This document shows, one piece after another, positions 33,233 through 42,660 of a DNA stretch of 51,655 nt (its first letter is position 1; each line of letters opens with the position of its first letter). The position numbers and the translations under genes were made by a program. The notes under the pieces were generated by a model. It was not told where the DNA came from. It saw nothing but the letters and a program-made list of their open reading frames with translations, and did not search any database. This DNA comes from Schlesneria paludicola DSM 18645 (GTDB taxonomy: Bacteria > Planctomycetota > Planctomycetia > Planctomycetales > Planctomycetaceae). Where the stretch lies: NCBI GenBank assembly GCA_945862235.1, contig CAMAYU010000023.1, forward strand, positions 1 through 51,655, in the 5' to 3' direction.

Positions 33233-33261
33233 AAGCACCCGAGCATCCCCCCACGAAAGCC

Positions 33262-34470
33262 TCATCCCCACAGTTCGGTTAACGGTGCGGCGGGAATCAG
33301 TGGGAGCTCCGTCTTGCCGATGAGTGCCGTCAAGGGGGAGGCGTCCACTCCGCACCACGCGACGAGAGTCGCAGCGACTTCCCCCGGCGAGACGGGGCGA
33401 TCGACAGGGGTACTCGCGGTCGCGTCGCTCGCGCCGAGAACCGCACCGCCCGTGATTTTTCCGCCTGCGATCACACCCGACCAGCAACTCGGCCAATGAT
33501 CGCGTCCCTGTTGGTCATTCAACTTTGGCGTGCGCCCGAACTCACCCGTGGCGATGACCAGCGTGTCGTCGAGTAAGCCGCGTTGAGCGAGATCGTCGAG
33601 CAGGCCGGACAGCGCGCGGTCGAACTCGGGGCACAACCGATCTTGGTAATCCATCACCGTGGCGGGGCCGCAATTTTTGTCGCCATGACAGTCCCACGTC
33701 ACCCGCTGGTGAAGCGAATCAAACAGGTTCACCGTGACACAGCGGGTGCCGCGTTCGATCAGTTGCCGAGACTTCAACAGCGCGCGACCGAATTGGCTTG
33801 AACCGTACAGCCGGTGGATCGACTCGGACTCATCAGCGGGATCAATTAACGAGACCGTCGGTTGCCATTCGTCACCCAACAGCCCTGATGACTGGCCGTG
33901 ATCCGCCTTCACTCCCGTTCCGACCAACGGCCCATTGACGATGGCGCAACCCGCCACCGCTCCGCGTGCGGGTGAATTGCGGGCAACGACACTTCCCCAA
34001 TGGGGAAACCTCACGCCGCCGGTGGCCAATCGTCCGGTCTGCAAGAGCTGTTGACCGGTCTCATGAATCGGAGCCGCATCGTGCGAGAATGACCGGACGA
34101 CCGCGAACCGATCCGCTCGTTGAGCCAACAACGGCAATGTCGCACTGAAACGAAGGCCGGGAACAGCGGTCTCGATGGACTGAAACGGGCCGCGAATGAT
34201 CGACGGCGCGTCGGGTTTCGGGTCGAACGTTTCGAGTTGGCTCGGCCCGCCCGTCATCAGGATCAGAATGGCCCGTCGGTGCGTGAAGGCCATCGCGCCG
34301 CGAGCCAGTGCCGCCTGTGACAGTCCGACGACACCGAGTCCCCCCACACGCAGGAAGTCACGTCGCGACACGCCCTCACTCCCTTCGGTGTCTGCACCAC
34401 GTTCGGTGTTCGCCAATCCACCCGACATCTCGCCGCCCTTTTTCCGCCAATTCCAATTCCAGACGGTCAT
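33262..34470 (-). CDS. DUF1501-domain protein, Tat-exported
   Basis: A 402-residue planctomycete-type DUF1501 protein. A twin-arginine signal 'SRRDFLRVGGLGVVG' lies at about 35-50. Family motifs include 'ILILMTGGPSQLETFDPKP', 'DWDCHGDK'-like 'TWDCHGDKNCGP', 'DDTLVIATGEFGRTPKLN' and 'RDHWPSCWSGVIAGG'. The fold is related to alkaline phosphatase/sulfatase enzymes. DUF1501 genes are usually paired with DUF1549/DUF1553 cytochrome-like genes; none is adjacent, so this copy stands alone. Function is not established. Confidence 0.92.
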   Translation of the reverse strand: MTVWNWNWRKKGGEMSGGLANTERGADTEGSEGVSRRDFLRVGGLGVVGLSQAALARGAMAFTHRRAILILMTGGPSQLETFDPKPDAPSIIRGPFQSIETAVPGLRFSATLPLLAQRADRFAVVRSFSHDAAPIHETGQQLLQTGRLATGGVRFPHWGSVVARNSPARGAVAGCAIVNGPLVGTGVKADHGQSSGLLGDEWQPTVSLIDPADESESIHRLYGSSQFGRALLKSRQLIERGTRCVTVNLFDSLHQRVTWDCHGDKNCGPATVMDYQDRLCPEFDRALSGLLDDLAQRGLLDDTLVIATGEFGRTPKLNDQQGRDHWPSCWSGVIAGGKITGGAVLGASDATASTPVDRPVSPGEVAATLVAWCGVDASPLTALIGKTELPLIPAAPLTELWG

Positions 34471-34865
34471 GACTCTATCGCTGCCTCAACGGGAAGAAAA
34501 GAAGGCTGCCTCCTGCCTGACGCTCCGTCGAGACAACATCGGCCACAAGCCCGGCGTTCGTTGCCGCCGTTCGTTTGTCGCGACGGACCTCGCCGATCAC
34601 GTTGGCGATCGTAACGGTTGTGCTTGTCGTGCCGCCCGAGGAAACTCCGCCACCGATCAAAAGGGATTGAGCCCGCTTTCGCTCGTGTTGCCCGCATCCA
34701 ATTTCTGGCATGGTTCAAACGCGAGCGGCTTGGAGTGTCAGTTATCTTCGCCGGTCCCCTCGCCCCGGTTTTGCAGGGAGAGGGCTTGGGTGAGGGGTCT
34801 TCTGCTTGGCTGTTATCTCGATTTAAACCATGCCCAATTTCTCTGTTTCTACGTGAGACCTGCTG
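34471..34865. other. Divergent intergenic region, no gene seen
   Basis: The 395-bp gap between the divergent DUF1501 and SDR genes. An open frame of 78 codons on the minus strand (34475-34711) lacks recognisable features. Near 34751-34798 there is an imperfect palindrome (CCCCTCGCCCCGG facing GGGTGAGGGG) of a kind often dispersed in planctomycetes. Confidence 0.55.
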
Positions 34866-35627
34866 ATGATTCTCGACCTGTTCAAACTGGATGGCCGCGT
34901 GGCACTCGTGACGGGGGCCAGTCGCGGGTTGGGTCAGTCCATGGCGTTGGGATTGGCCGAAGCGGGAGCCGACATCGTGGCTGTCTCCAGTTCGGGAGGC
35001 TGCCAGGAAATCGAGGCCCTGGTCTGTGAAACCGGTCGCCAGTTCTGGTCGTTTACGTGCGACCTCGGCCAGCCAGCAGAGCGTGTCGGGTTGATCGACC
35101 GCATCGTCGAGCAAACGGGACGATTGGACATCCTCGTCAACAACGCGGGCAACTCGCAGCGGCATCCCCCCGAGGACTACCCGCTCTCAGAGTGGTATCA
35201 ACTGCTGGAAATTCATCTCAATGCGTCGTTCGATCTGTCACAACAGGCGTCGAAACACATGCTGCCGCGTGGTCGTGGCAAGATCATCAACATCGGTTCG
35301 GTGATGTCGTTTGAGGGGGGGCTGAACATCCCCGCCTATGCGGCAGCGAAGCACGGTCTGGCGGGACTGACGAAGTCGCTCGGCAACTCGTGGGGCAAAC
35401 GCGGGATCAACGTGAACTGCATCTGCCCCGGATACTTTGAAACGTCGATGTCGCACGTCCTGCAAGACGATCCCGTGCGAGGCCCCCAGATTCTGGATCG
35501 CATCCCGGTCGGGCGCTGGGGCCAGCCCGATGAGTTGGCCGGGCTGTGTGTGTTCCTCGCGTCCGACGCCTCGAACTACATGCACGGCAGCACGATCGCC
35601 ATCGACGGCGGTTGGCTCGCACGGTAA
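34866..35627 (+). CDS. Short-chain dehydrogenase/reductase, KduD-like
   Basis: A 253-residue classical SDR. It has the cofactor motif 'TGASRGLG', 'NNAG', the catalytic Ser in 'INIGSVMSFEGG', Tyr and Lys in 'YAAAKHG', and the C-terminal 'MHGSTIAIDGGW'. 'LFKLDGRVALVTGASRGLG' and 'CICPGYFETSM' are close to 2-dehydro-3-deoxy-D-gluconate 5-dehydrogenase (KduD) and gluconate 5-dehydrogenase. It probably interconverts keto- and hydroxy-sugar acids with NAD(P). The symbol is withheld because this SDR subgroup has mixed substrates. Confidence 0.9.
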   Translation: MILDLFKLDGRVALVTGASRGLGQSMALGLAEAGADIVAVSSSGGCQEIEALVCETGRQFWSFTCDLGQPAERVGLIDRIVEQTGRLDILVNNAGNSQRHPPEDYPLSEWYQLLEIHLNASFDLSQQASKHMLPRGRGKIINIGSVMSFEGGLNIPAYAAAKHGLAGLTKSLGNSWGKRGINVNCICPGYFETSMSHVLQDDPVRGPQILDRIPVGRWGQPDELAGLCVFLASDASNYMHGSTIAIDGGWLAR

Positions 35628-35798
35628 GGAACTGGCTCGCAATAACTTCCCGGTTGGACACTCAAATTCGGTCAGTGGCACGGCGCGAGCCGCTGGTGAG
35701 TTGGAACTACCGGCAGCTAGTTGGAAATCACCGGCGAGCCGCCTCTGCTACGGGCTGCTCAACGACGCTGCGTCAATTTCGACCGTGCGAGAAATGTG

Positions 35799-36995
35799 TC
35801 ACTCAACCACACGAAACACGTCGTTCTTCTTGATGGCAATCGGATTCGCGCCGGTTCCGAACTCGATGTGACAGTCGAAGAGAACTCCGACCGCCGCATC
35901 TTCTGGAATCTTGAACTCGGCGGTGACGATGTTTCCGGCTCGCGTGATCTTCGCCGCTTCAAAGGGTCCGATTTGAACCCAGCTCGGCTTGTCGTTCGGT
36001 AGTGAGCGGCGTGAGTTTGCCGGAGTCAGTTCAAATTGGATGGAATGCGTCTTGCCGCGCGAGGCCGCGCCGGGACGAACAGCGGTGATGACCGGCTCCA
36101 TGCGTGTCCCCGGTTGCGTGTTGTCCGTGATCGCTCCCTCACCCGCGCGATTGAGGCCGCGGTTGTTTGAAATCTCGACCACTCCCGCGTAGCCACCGAG
36201 GATGTACGGGAACCGCCCCGGCGTGACGTGATAGTGGTAGCCGCGATCCTCGTCTTGATGGCCATTGCAGACATCCAGTGCCCGGTTCCCTTTGAGGTCT
36301 TTCGCCATCACCCCTTTCTCGTCGTAGGGGCCGTAGAGCGGGAAGCCATCCCACGCGAAGCCGATGATGGGCGAGTGCTGCTTGCCATCGTCGGCGAAGG
36401 GCGATTTCACGCAACTCGGATACTTGTGGTAGTGATAGACACCCGTCTGCTGCGGATGCCCGCAACACGAATCGAGCCACACTTCCGAGTAGCCCTCGAC
36501 GGCATTCTGTCCGCCCATCTCGAACGGGTTGAAGAAGACGACCCCATTCGACGCCATCCCGATCGCCCCCATGGGCACACGCGTGATCTTGCCCGCCAGC
36601 TTCGGTTCGAGCGGCAACCGGAATGTGAAGTTCTGCACGCGAATCGAATTGGGATTGCCGCTGTTCGGAAAGACGGCGGTCGGATGATTTGGGTAGCCCT
36701 GACTCTCGATGATCAGGAACCGCTCGTCGTGACGGACTTTCACGTTGTCGATTCCATCCTTGTTCGAGTCCTGCGTGTGGTACGAGAACAGGTCCACGAA
36801 GCGTTCGCCGTCGCGATAGAAGTAGACGGGCTTGTCACCCGCCCGGACGAACCACTTTCCACCGATGGCCTTCATGTTTTCGGGAGGCTCCGTCCCGTGA
36901 ACGGTATCGACGCTGAACGCGAAGACCATTGCCGCCAGAACGCAGAAGCGAGCGCGGATGGTGGGAAAAGTGCCTCGAAGCTGAGCTATGACCAT
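35799..36995 (-). CDS. Secreted YHYH-domain protein
   Basis: A 398-residue protein with a signal peptide (about 10-34, 'RFCVLAAMVFAFSVDTVHG'). It holds the two histidine motifs of the YHYH domain: 'GVYHYHKYPSCV' and 'RGYHYHVTPGRFPYILGG', with 'GFAWDGFPLYGPYDEKG' between. These histidines are suited to metal binding, and the family is secreted, but function is unknown. It stands alone, convergent with the SDR gene. Confidence 0.88.
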   Translation of the reverse strand: MVIAQLRGTFPTIRARFCVLAAMVFAFSVDTVHGTEPPENMKAIGGKWFVRAGDKPVYFYRDGERFVDLFSYHTQDSNKDGIDNVKVRHDERFLIIESQGYPNHPTAVFPNSGNPNSIRVQNFTFRLPLEPKLAGKITRVPMGAIGMASNGVVFFNPFEMGGQNAVEGYSEVWLDSCCGHPQQTGVYHYHKYPSCVKSPFADDGKQHSPIIGFAWDGFPLYGPYDEKGVMAKDLKGNRALDVCNGHQDEDRGYHYHVTPGRFPYILGGYAGVVEISNNRGLNRAGEGAITDNTQPGTRMEPVITAVRPGAASRGKTHSIQFELTPANSRRSLPNDKPSWVQIGPFEAAKITRAGNIVTAEFKIPEDAAVGVLFDCHIEFGTGANPIAIKKNDVFRVVE

Positions 36996-37289
36996 CGCGT
37001 ACGACTCCTCGAAATGTGACTGTCATCTGACCACTCGTCCCGGATTTGTGGAAAGTCTAATGCCGGACAGAGACCTTCAGAAACGAACTTGGCTGAGATT
37101 TTCAACACCTGCGGCGACCTTAAAACCTCCTCAAGAACAATTCCATGTTTCTCAGTTGACCCAAAACGTGCGAAGACGTGCGCATGTCACGCTGCTGCAA
37201 CCGATGTTACCGCTCACCCCCACGTTGCTCCGTCCCCCGTGGTCGAGTCCGTCGTGAAAAGCGGAGAGATCATGGGCCATCGTTGAAGA

Positions 37290-37780
37290 ATGCCAAGCTG
37301 TTTTTTCTGAGCGGCGGTGAAAGGGCGACTACTGATCGAGAACCCGCTTCAAGGACACAAGACCGCCGTCTCCGCAAACAACGAACGACAGGAATTCATC
37401 AGTCGAGAAACCATCGAGCGGGTTCTGCAAGCGTGTCCGTCCTCGAAGTGGCGTGCCATCGCGTCGCGCTGCCGGTTTGGTGGCTTGCATGCAGTGCCCG
37501 TCTGAAGTGCTGTCGCTGTGAGGGGACAACGTGGACTTTGAACGCGGCCCGATGCGAGTCCGCCCTTCCAAGACGGAAGCCCAAGACGGCGGTGGCATCC
37601 GAGAAGGGCCACTCTTTCCTTAAGTCCACAGGGCGTCGGAAGAACTCTTTCTTGAACCCGATGGCGAACCGGGATCGCACCACAAATCGGAGACCCACAT
37701 TCGAGAAGATCATCCGACAGGCGACCGCTCGGCCGCGTCGGACCAAGAGGCTGTGCATGGATTACGTCCGAGAGTTGGTG
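37290..37780 (+). pseudogene. Degraded tyrosine recombinase/integrase
   Basis: Conceptual translation across frames recovers the planctomycete integrase catalytic region in order: 'AKLFF', then after a frameshift at the T-run 37301-37306 'AAVKGRLLIENPLQG', 'QEFISRETIERVLQACPSSK', 'FGGLHA'; after another shift 'CPSEVLSL', a TGA in place of the usual tryptophan, 'GDNVDFERGPMRV', 'PSKTEAQDGGGIREGPLFP'; then in a third frame 'TTNRRPTFEKIIRQATAR'. Intact members read AKQFFRAAVRR...GGLRCPSEVL.W.DVD. At least two frameshifts and two stops make it non-functional. The region ahead (36996-37290) is AT-richer and holds no clear gene. Confidence 0.85.
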
Positions 37781-37826
37781 TCCCCACGGTGTTGAGCCGC
37801 GGAGCGGCAGCCGAATCAAGCCTGGG

Positions 37827-37998
37827 GCGGGTGCCTCGCCCGCCCCAAGACAGAGCGCCATCAAAAATGGTTTTAGCCCCGGAGGGGCGGCCTCAATCCG
37901 GTCCGAGCGTGTCGAGACCGCCCGGAGACAGGCTCGAAAGGGGACGCCCCGCCGGGGCTGGGTGAACTGGGTGAGGTGATCTCCTGTCCTGGGGCGGA
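37827..37998. repeat. Cluster of GC-rich palindromes
   Basis: Contains GGGGCGGGTGCCTCGCCCGCCCC (a near-perfect hairpin, about 37829-37850), a long imperfect palindrome from AGCCCCGGAGGGGCGGCC to CGCCCCGCCGGGGCT (about 37875-37960), and a small one at about 37988-38010 (GGGGCGGACGAAGTGTCCGCCC). It fills the space between the two pseudogenes. A direct repeat TGACCTCCGATTAC follows at about 38067 and 38137. Confidence 0.75.
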
Positions 37999-38283
37999 CG
38001 AAGTGTCCGCCCTGCGGCTCAAGAAATCCCAACTCTCGGAAGTTGCAAATGCACCGCCCCTTACTGACCTCCGATTACGGAGAGTCGCCCGACCTCAGAA
38101 GACTGAGCGTCACGCGACGCCCCCCGCTGCGAGTGACCTCCGATTACTGATAACTGGCTAATGGGCCGTTGCAGGCAGGGACTGACCGGCGTCACGCCCA
38201 CATTCGACCGATCCGCCGCCGGGCATCTGCCGTCGTCACGTCACTCCCACCACCGGTCTGCGGGAGCTTCAGCGTGATTCGGC

Positions 38284-38515
38284 CCGTGGTCACTGGCCCG
38301 AATCACGGCAGCAGTTCGTCTGAAATGAACCGCGTCCACTGTGAGTACGAGTGCTAGTCGCTCTTGCAGTGGTTGTGAAAGTATTAGCGATGGGGATGCA
38401 GAACGTGGAGGTGGGACTTCGCCCGCGTGAGGGCGACATAGAGCAGCCGCCGCTCTTCTTCAATTTCGGCGTCCGATTGGGTCGCCAAATCTGAAGGGCA
38501 GTTGTACGACAACCC
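38284..38515 (-). pseudogene. C-terminal remnant of a UvrD/Rep-family DNA helicase
   Basis: On the minus strand one frame reads 'NCPSDLATQSDAEIEEERRL' then 'LYVALTRAKSHLHVLHPHR', which is helicase motif VI and its surroundings. The frame then continues through a TAA (38384-38386) into 'YFHNHCKSD', a TAG, 'HSYSQWTRFISDELLP' and a TGA, matching the usual post-motif VI tail of this helicase group (…DRHVY..RTRFI...). A TAG upstream closes the frame as well. The rest of the helicase is missing, so this is a truncated fossil. Confidence 0.85.
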
Positions 38516-38719
38516 CAACTACCGCAGAGCAACTCATTGCTCCGCAAGCGGGATAAGTCGCCAACAACTTCGGGCCGATTTCCGGACTGAGGCCCATCGA
38601 AACTGCACCGGATGCAGAAATCGGATGAACAAATTAGGGGGACTGTGTCGATAGTTTCGATTGCAGGGATTGTAAGCCCTCGCCGTTTGGAACTATTCGA
38701 CTTCTTGAGCTTGCACGAC

Positions 38720-41542
38720 ATGTCACACCCTCGAAAGGACTTGCGATTGAAGTTGGGGGGAAGCGTCCCTCTTTCTTGGTCGAAAATTTCAGTCAGGTGG
38801 TACTTGGCCACTGCGGGTTTAGCGTGCGTGCTGCTGTTTGCTGGGTACGGATTATCTGAAGTCATTCGATCTTCAAATCCGGTGGGCCCCAAAGCATCCA
38901 AGTCGATCGGGCAGACGAAACGAGTGCGAGACCGGAACAAACAGCCCAGCCTGCCATTGCTCAGTTTGGAGCATCGGCCCTTCGTGGAAGCGAATCCAAA
39001 ACCGGCACAATCGGCGGGAGTTCGACCGACCGGATTGGTGACGCCTGTCACTCATTGGTCGTACGGTCGACCATTCGATGACTGGCCAGTGATGCCTCCG
39101 CAACCGCTCCCCGCTCCATGGAGTGGATCACGAAATCAGATCACTCAGATGGCGGCCCCGAACGGATTCGAGACGCGGCCGCAGCAGATGGCTTATCAGC
39201 TTCAAGGTGCTTCCCCGAATGGTGACCCATCGATGTCGGGGCCACAGTACGATGGGGCGCAGTCGCCGGGAGCGGCTCTCCCGCCAAGCGGCCCACCACC
39301 ACAGCTTGCTCCCAACCCGTCCACGATGCGACCTCCGGAGCCGACGCCCATTGGGGCGGAGGAACGGCGATTGTCGTTTCAGTTTCAGTCCGCTCCGTGG
39401 GAAGTCGTGTTGAGATACTTTGCCACTCAGAACGGCATGTCCTTGCAGATGGGCGAGGCTCCTCCGGGAACCTTTTCGTATTTCGATCAGGCTCAATTCA
39501 CACCGACCGAAGCGATTGACATCCTAAATGACTCCTTGTTGCCGCTAGGTTTCGTGTTGATTCGATCGCAGCGCCATCTGGTGGTGGTCAGCACGAAGTC
39601 CGAATTGCCGGATCAGATGATCCCCTTTGTTTCGTCCGAAGACCTGCCGCGTCTGGGCCGTCATCAACTGGCCAGCATCGCAATCCCGATTCAGGCGGCA
39701 CAGGCACCGCAGGCGGCTCAGGAAGTCGAGAAGCTGCTCTCACCGCTGGGAGCGGTCAAGCCGCTGTCCTCGTCGCGCCGGTTACTGGTTCGCGATACGG
39801 GGGCGTCATTACGGCGATTGTGGTCGCTACTGGCGGACGTTCCGGACGAGGCACTTAATCAGACGTTTGTCGTCGTACGGTTGAAGAACACACCGGCCGA
39901 GGAAGTGGCGCGCGCAATCAGCGAGTTCCTTTCGTCGAGGCAGGGAGCAGCGATGGCTCCTCAAGCGGCGAGCGTTCCCAACGGCCAACCGGCTCCCCGA
40001 TCAAACGGCTCGGCCGGATCGCAGGCCCAGGTTGTCGTGGCCGAACGAGCCACAAACTGCCTGCTGATTCGAGGCAGTGCGCGCGACGTGGCTGAGATTC
40101 AAAGCATCGTCTGCGAACTTGATCGGACCCCGTCGCAAGTGGTCATCCAGGCGCTGCTGGTTGAGGTGGAATTGGGTGACACGGATGAATTCGGTGCCGA
40201 ATTGGGCCTCCAGGATTCGGTCCTCTTCAATCGCAGTGTCATCGACAAGGTGCTGACGGTGACGGAAACGGTGACAGGTGCCGGCGGAAACCAGACGACC
40301 AACCAGAAGATCATTTCGCAGACGGCCAATCCGGGATTCCAATTCAACAATCAACCGCTGGGAAACAACATTACCGCCAGTCCGGGAACGCTGGGTTCAC
40401 AGGGTCTGTCCAGCTTGGGAGTCGGTCGCGTGAACGGAGACCTTGGATTCGGCGGGTTGGTTCTGTCGGCGAGCAACGAATCGATCAGCATTCTGCTTCG
40501 GGCGCTTAAGGCCCGCTACAAGACCGAAATTCTCAGCCGCCCGCAGATTCGAGCGCTCGACAATCATGAAGCAATGATTCAAATCGGACGTCAGGTTCCG
40601 GTCATCGATGGTGTGTCAATCACGGCGGTGGGCAGCGCCAATCCGATAGTTCGTCAGGACAAGGCGGGCCTGATCCTCAAGGTGACTCCCCGCATCAGCC
40701 CGGACGGCATGGTGCTGATCGACGTCAACGCCGAGAAGAGCCACTACCAACTGGCTCCCGGCACCGGAGTCCCGATCTTCACGGATGCCACCAATGGAAA
40801 CGTGATTGAAGCTCCGGTGAAAGACATCACCACGGCAGTGACTTCGGTCAGCATGCGCACCGGTCAAACGGTCGTGCTGGGTGGAATGATCACCAACGAC
40901 ACGATCGATGCGGAACGAAAAGTCCCGTTCCTGGGCGACATTCCCTACCTTGGTATGTTGTTCAAGTACCGGCTCGACAAACACACTCGCAAGGAACTGC
41001 TGATCTTTCTGACGCCGCACATCATCTATGACGAGGAGCACTCGGAAGAGCACAAGCGCGTCGAATCGGCCCGCATCAACACCTCGTGGGAGACGGCCGA
41101 GTCGATTTATGGTCCGATCTTCAAGCCGTCTTCGGCGTCATTCGTCCCGACAAACAGCATCAACGGGCAGCCCCAGGTGTTTGCATCGCCACCGCAGAAC
41201 GGACCAGCTCAAGGAATGATGGCCGCGCCGTATGAAGCTTCCCCTCCGCCTCCGAACTTCAACCCGCCGCCCGTGTATGAACAGGAATCTCCACCGGCGG
41301 CCTCGGATTCTCGTCGCTACCCGCAATCTGGGCCTCCCCAGAAAATGGATGCCCCCCTCTCACCTCAGTCACCCACACCGGCTGCCGATTCGAATCAACA
41401 ATCGGCAACGCCCAAACGGAACTGGATGCCCTTCGCCAATCGTCGTGCCGTGAATGATGCGAACCGTTCCTCGACGGATCGCTTTCCATCTGCCGAGCCT
41501 TCGTCGCGCGTGACACCGGCGAGTGGCACGCGAAACTGGTAG
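38720..41542 (+). CDS. gspD: Type II secretion system secretin GspD
   Basis: A 940-residue secretin, the outer-membrane channel of the type II system. There is an N-terminal membrane segment (about 25-47) rather than a clear signal peptide, a Pro/Gln-rich linker to about 210, N-domains (about 215-480), and the secretin core with 'ILSRPQIRALDNHEAMIQIG', 'MRTGQTVVLGGMI' and 'VPFLGDIPYLGMLFKYR' (about 735-750). A Pro/Ser/Gln-rich tail of about 130 residues follows. I chose ATG 38720; ATG 38612 would add 36 residues with no family likeness. The gene is convergent with the gspE-M run and lies next to the pseudogene graveyard. Confidence 0.93.
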   Translation: MSHPRKDLRLKLGGSVPLSWSKISVRWYLATAGLACVLLFAGYGLSEVIRSSNPVGPKASKSIGQTKRVRDRNKQPSLPLLSLEHRPFVEANPKPAQSAGVRPTGLVTPVTHWSYGRPFDDWPVMPPQPLPAPWSGSRNQITQMAAPNGFETRPQQMAYQLQGASPNGDPSMSGPQYDGAQSPGAALPPSGPPPQLAPNPSTMRPPEPTPIGAEERRLSFQFQSAPWEVVLRYFATQNGMSLQMGEAPPGTFSYFDQAQFTPTEAIDILNDSLLPLGFVLIRSQRHLVVVSTKSELPDQMIPFVSSEDLPRLGRHQLASIAIPIQAAQAPQAAQEVEKLLSPLGAVKPLSSSRRLLVRDTGASLRRLWSLLADVPDEALNQTFVVVRLKNTPAEEVARAISEFLSSRQGAAMAPQAASVPNGQPAPRSNGSAGSQAQVVVAERATNCLLIRGSARDVAEIQSIVCELDRTPSQVVIQALLVEVELGDTDEFGAELGLQDSVLFNRSVIDKVLTVTETVTGAGGNQTTNQKIISQTANPGFQFNNQPLGNNITASPGTLGSQGLSSLGVGRVNGDLGFGGLVLSASNESISILLRALKARYKTEILSRPQIRALDNHEAMIQIGRQVPVIDGVSITAVGSANPIVRQDKAGLILKVTPRISPDGMVLIDVNAEKSHYQLAPGTGVPIFTDATNGNVIEAPVKDITTAVTSVSMRTGQTVVLGGMITNDTIDAERKVPFLGDIPYLGMLFKYRLDKHTRKELLIFLTPHIIYDEEHSEEHKRVESARINTSWETAESIYGPIFKPSSASFVPTNSINGQPQVFASPPQNGPAQGMMAAPYEASPPPPNFNPPPVYEQESPPAASDSRRYPQSGPPQKMDAPLSPQSPTPAADSNQQSATPKRNWMPFANRRAVNDANRSSTDRFPSAEPSSRVTPASGTRNW

Positions 41543-41589
41543 AGGCCATTCGCTCGAAGAGGGATCACAGTCGAAGAGACTGCTCAGCG

Positions 41590-42567
41590 TCATTTCATGG
41601 GGACGACGTGACCCAGTTGGACTGTTGTCGATACTCCGCCGGAAAGTGCCAGCGTGACAGAATCGCTTTCAATGCGCAGCACCGTCCCTCGCACATCGGC
41701 AATTTGAAATGGGCTGCGTTCGTTGAGAACAAACGTCTTGCGCGAGCGAGAGTCATAGAGCCAGGCCTCGCGCTGGCGGCCGTTCGCGATCGAAGCGACC
41801 AAACGCACCTGCTGTTCCGTTTTGGGAACCGTTGGTTTCTCCGCAGCAATCGGACGTTGCTGCGTCGGCAAGCTGGCGGCCGCCTTGGGACGCGAGAACC
41901 AATCATGGCGAGTCCAAGACCGCGTTAGTTGACCTTCGGTGGTGGAAGTCTTCGCCGCCGACGCCAGATGCCTGAGACGCTCGCTCGCGACCGGATCGGC
42001 GTCGGTGAGCGACATCGCTTCGATGGCCATCACGACTTTCAGCGGAGCCTCTTCTGATTCCATGCTGTTCGAGGAACGACGGCCTTCGCCTGACGCAACT
42101 TCTGAGCTCTGGATCGTCAACGCGGTCAACTTGTGCAGCAGCGGCGTGGCATGAAAGGCGTCGAGAAACGCCGCCAAAACCTGCGGATCGGCGTCGCCTC
42201 GTACTGCGAACGGCAGTCGGTGTCCCAGTTCAGGCTCAGGCCAGGCGCGATTGGGAGTCACCACGACGTTCGTCCATCCTGATTCAGCCAGCAATTCGAG
42301 CAGCCACTTCTGATACCACGCCGTCGCAACCGAGGGGACAGACGGCAGGCTTCGCGCGCGACTCTCGGCCAGCTCGCGCGACGCTCTCTGGACTCGAAGG
42401 GATTCGGCCTCCAGGTCGCTCAGTTTTCGATCCAACGCGGCAATCGCGACGGATCTGGATCGGAACGGACCGAGAAACAATTGCCACAGGCTATCCCAGC
42501 CCATCACACCCAGAAAGATGCTGGCCAACAGCACGACCAGGATTCGTTCACGTTTCGATTTGGGCAT
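41590..42567 (-). CDS. GspM/PilO-like protein with GspC/PilP-like C-terminal domain
   Basis: A 325-residue protein at the end of the gsp run. It has one N-terminal membrane segment (about 8-30), a coiled-coil region (about 40-75), and a ferredoxin-like region (about 85-180), the plan of GspM and PilO. The last 70 residues ('VRLVASIANGRQREAWLYDS' to 'VTLALSGGVSTTVQLGHVVP') look like the HR/PilP homology domain that in other bacteria is a separate inner-membrane protein, GspC or PilP, which contacts the secretin. No separate gspC is present. This points to a fused subunit; the domain call is by pattern only. Confidence 0.72.
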   Translation of the reverse strand: MPKSKRERILVVLLASIFLGVMGWDSLWQLFLGPFRSRSVAIAALDRKLSDLEAESLRVQRASRELAESRARSLPSVPSVATAWYQKWLLELLAESGWTNVVVTPNRAWPEPELGHRLPFAVRGDADPQVLAAFLDAFHATPLLHKLTALTIQSSEVASGEGRRSSNSMESEEAPLKVVMAIEAMSLTDADPVASERLRHLASAAKTSTTEGQLTRSWTRHDWFSRPKAAASLPTQQRPIAAEKPTVPKTEQQVRLVASIANGRQREAWLYDSRSRKTFVLNERSPFQIADVRGTVLRIESDSVTLALSGGVSTTVQLGHVVPMK

Positions 42568-42660
42568 CGTGTCATTCGCTCTGTGGTAACGGTTGGGCTG
42601 GGGGGAGTCGACGTGACAGGGAAGCGGGTGCGGTGGGTCTCAAAGACGCGACCCATCCGA

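Noticed and set aside
34475-34711. A 78-codon minus-strand open frame in the DUF1501/SDR gap.
   Set aside because: No recognisable domain, no ribosome binding site and low-complexity composition; kept only as part of the intergenic note.
37178-37795. A continuous 205-codon open frame across the integrase remnant.
   Set aside because: Only short pieces of it match the integrase; the family signature jumps between frames, so this frame is not the gene.
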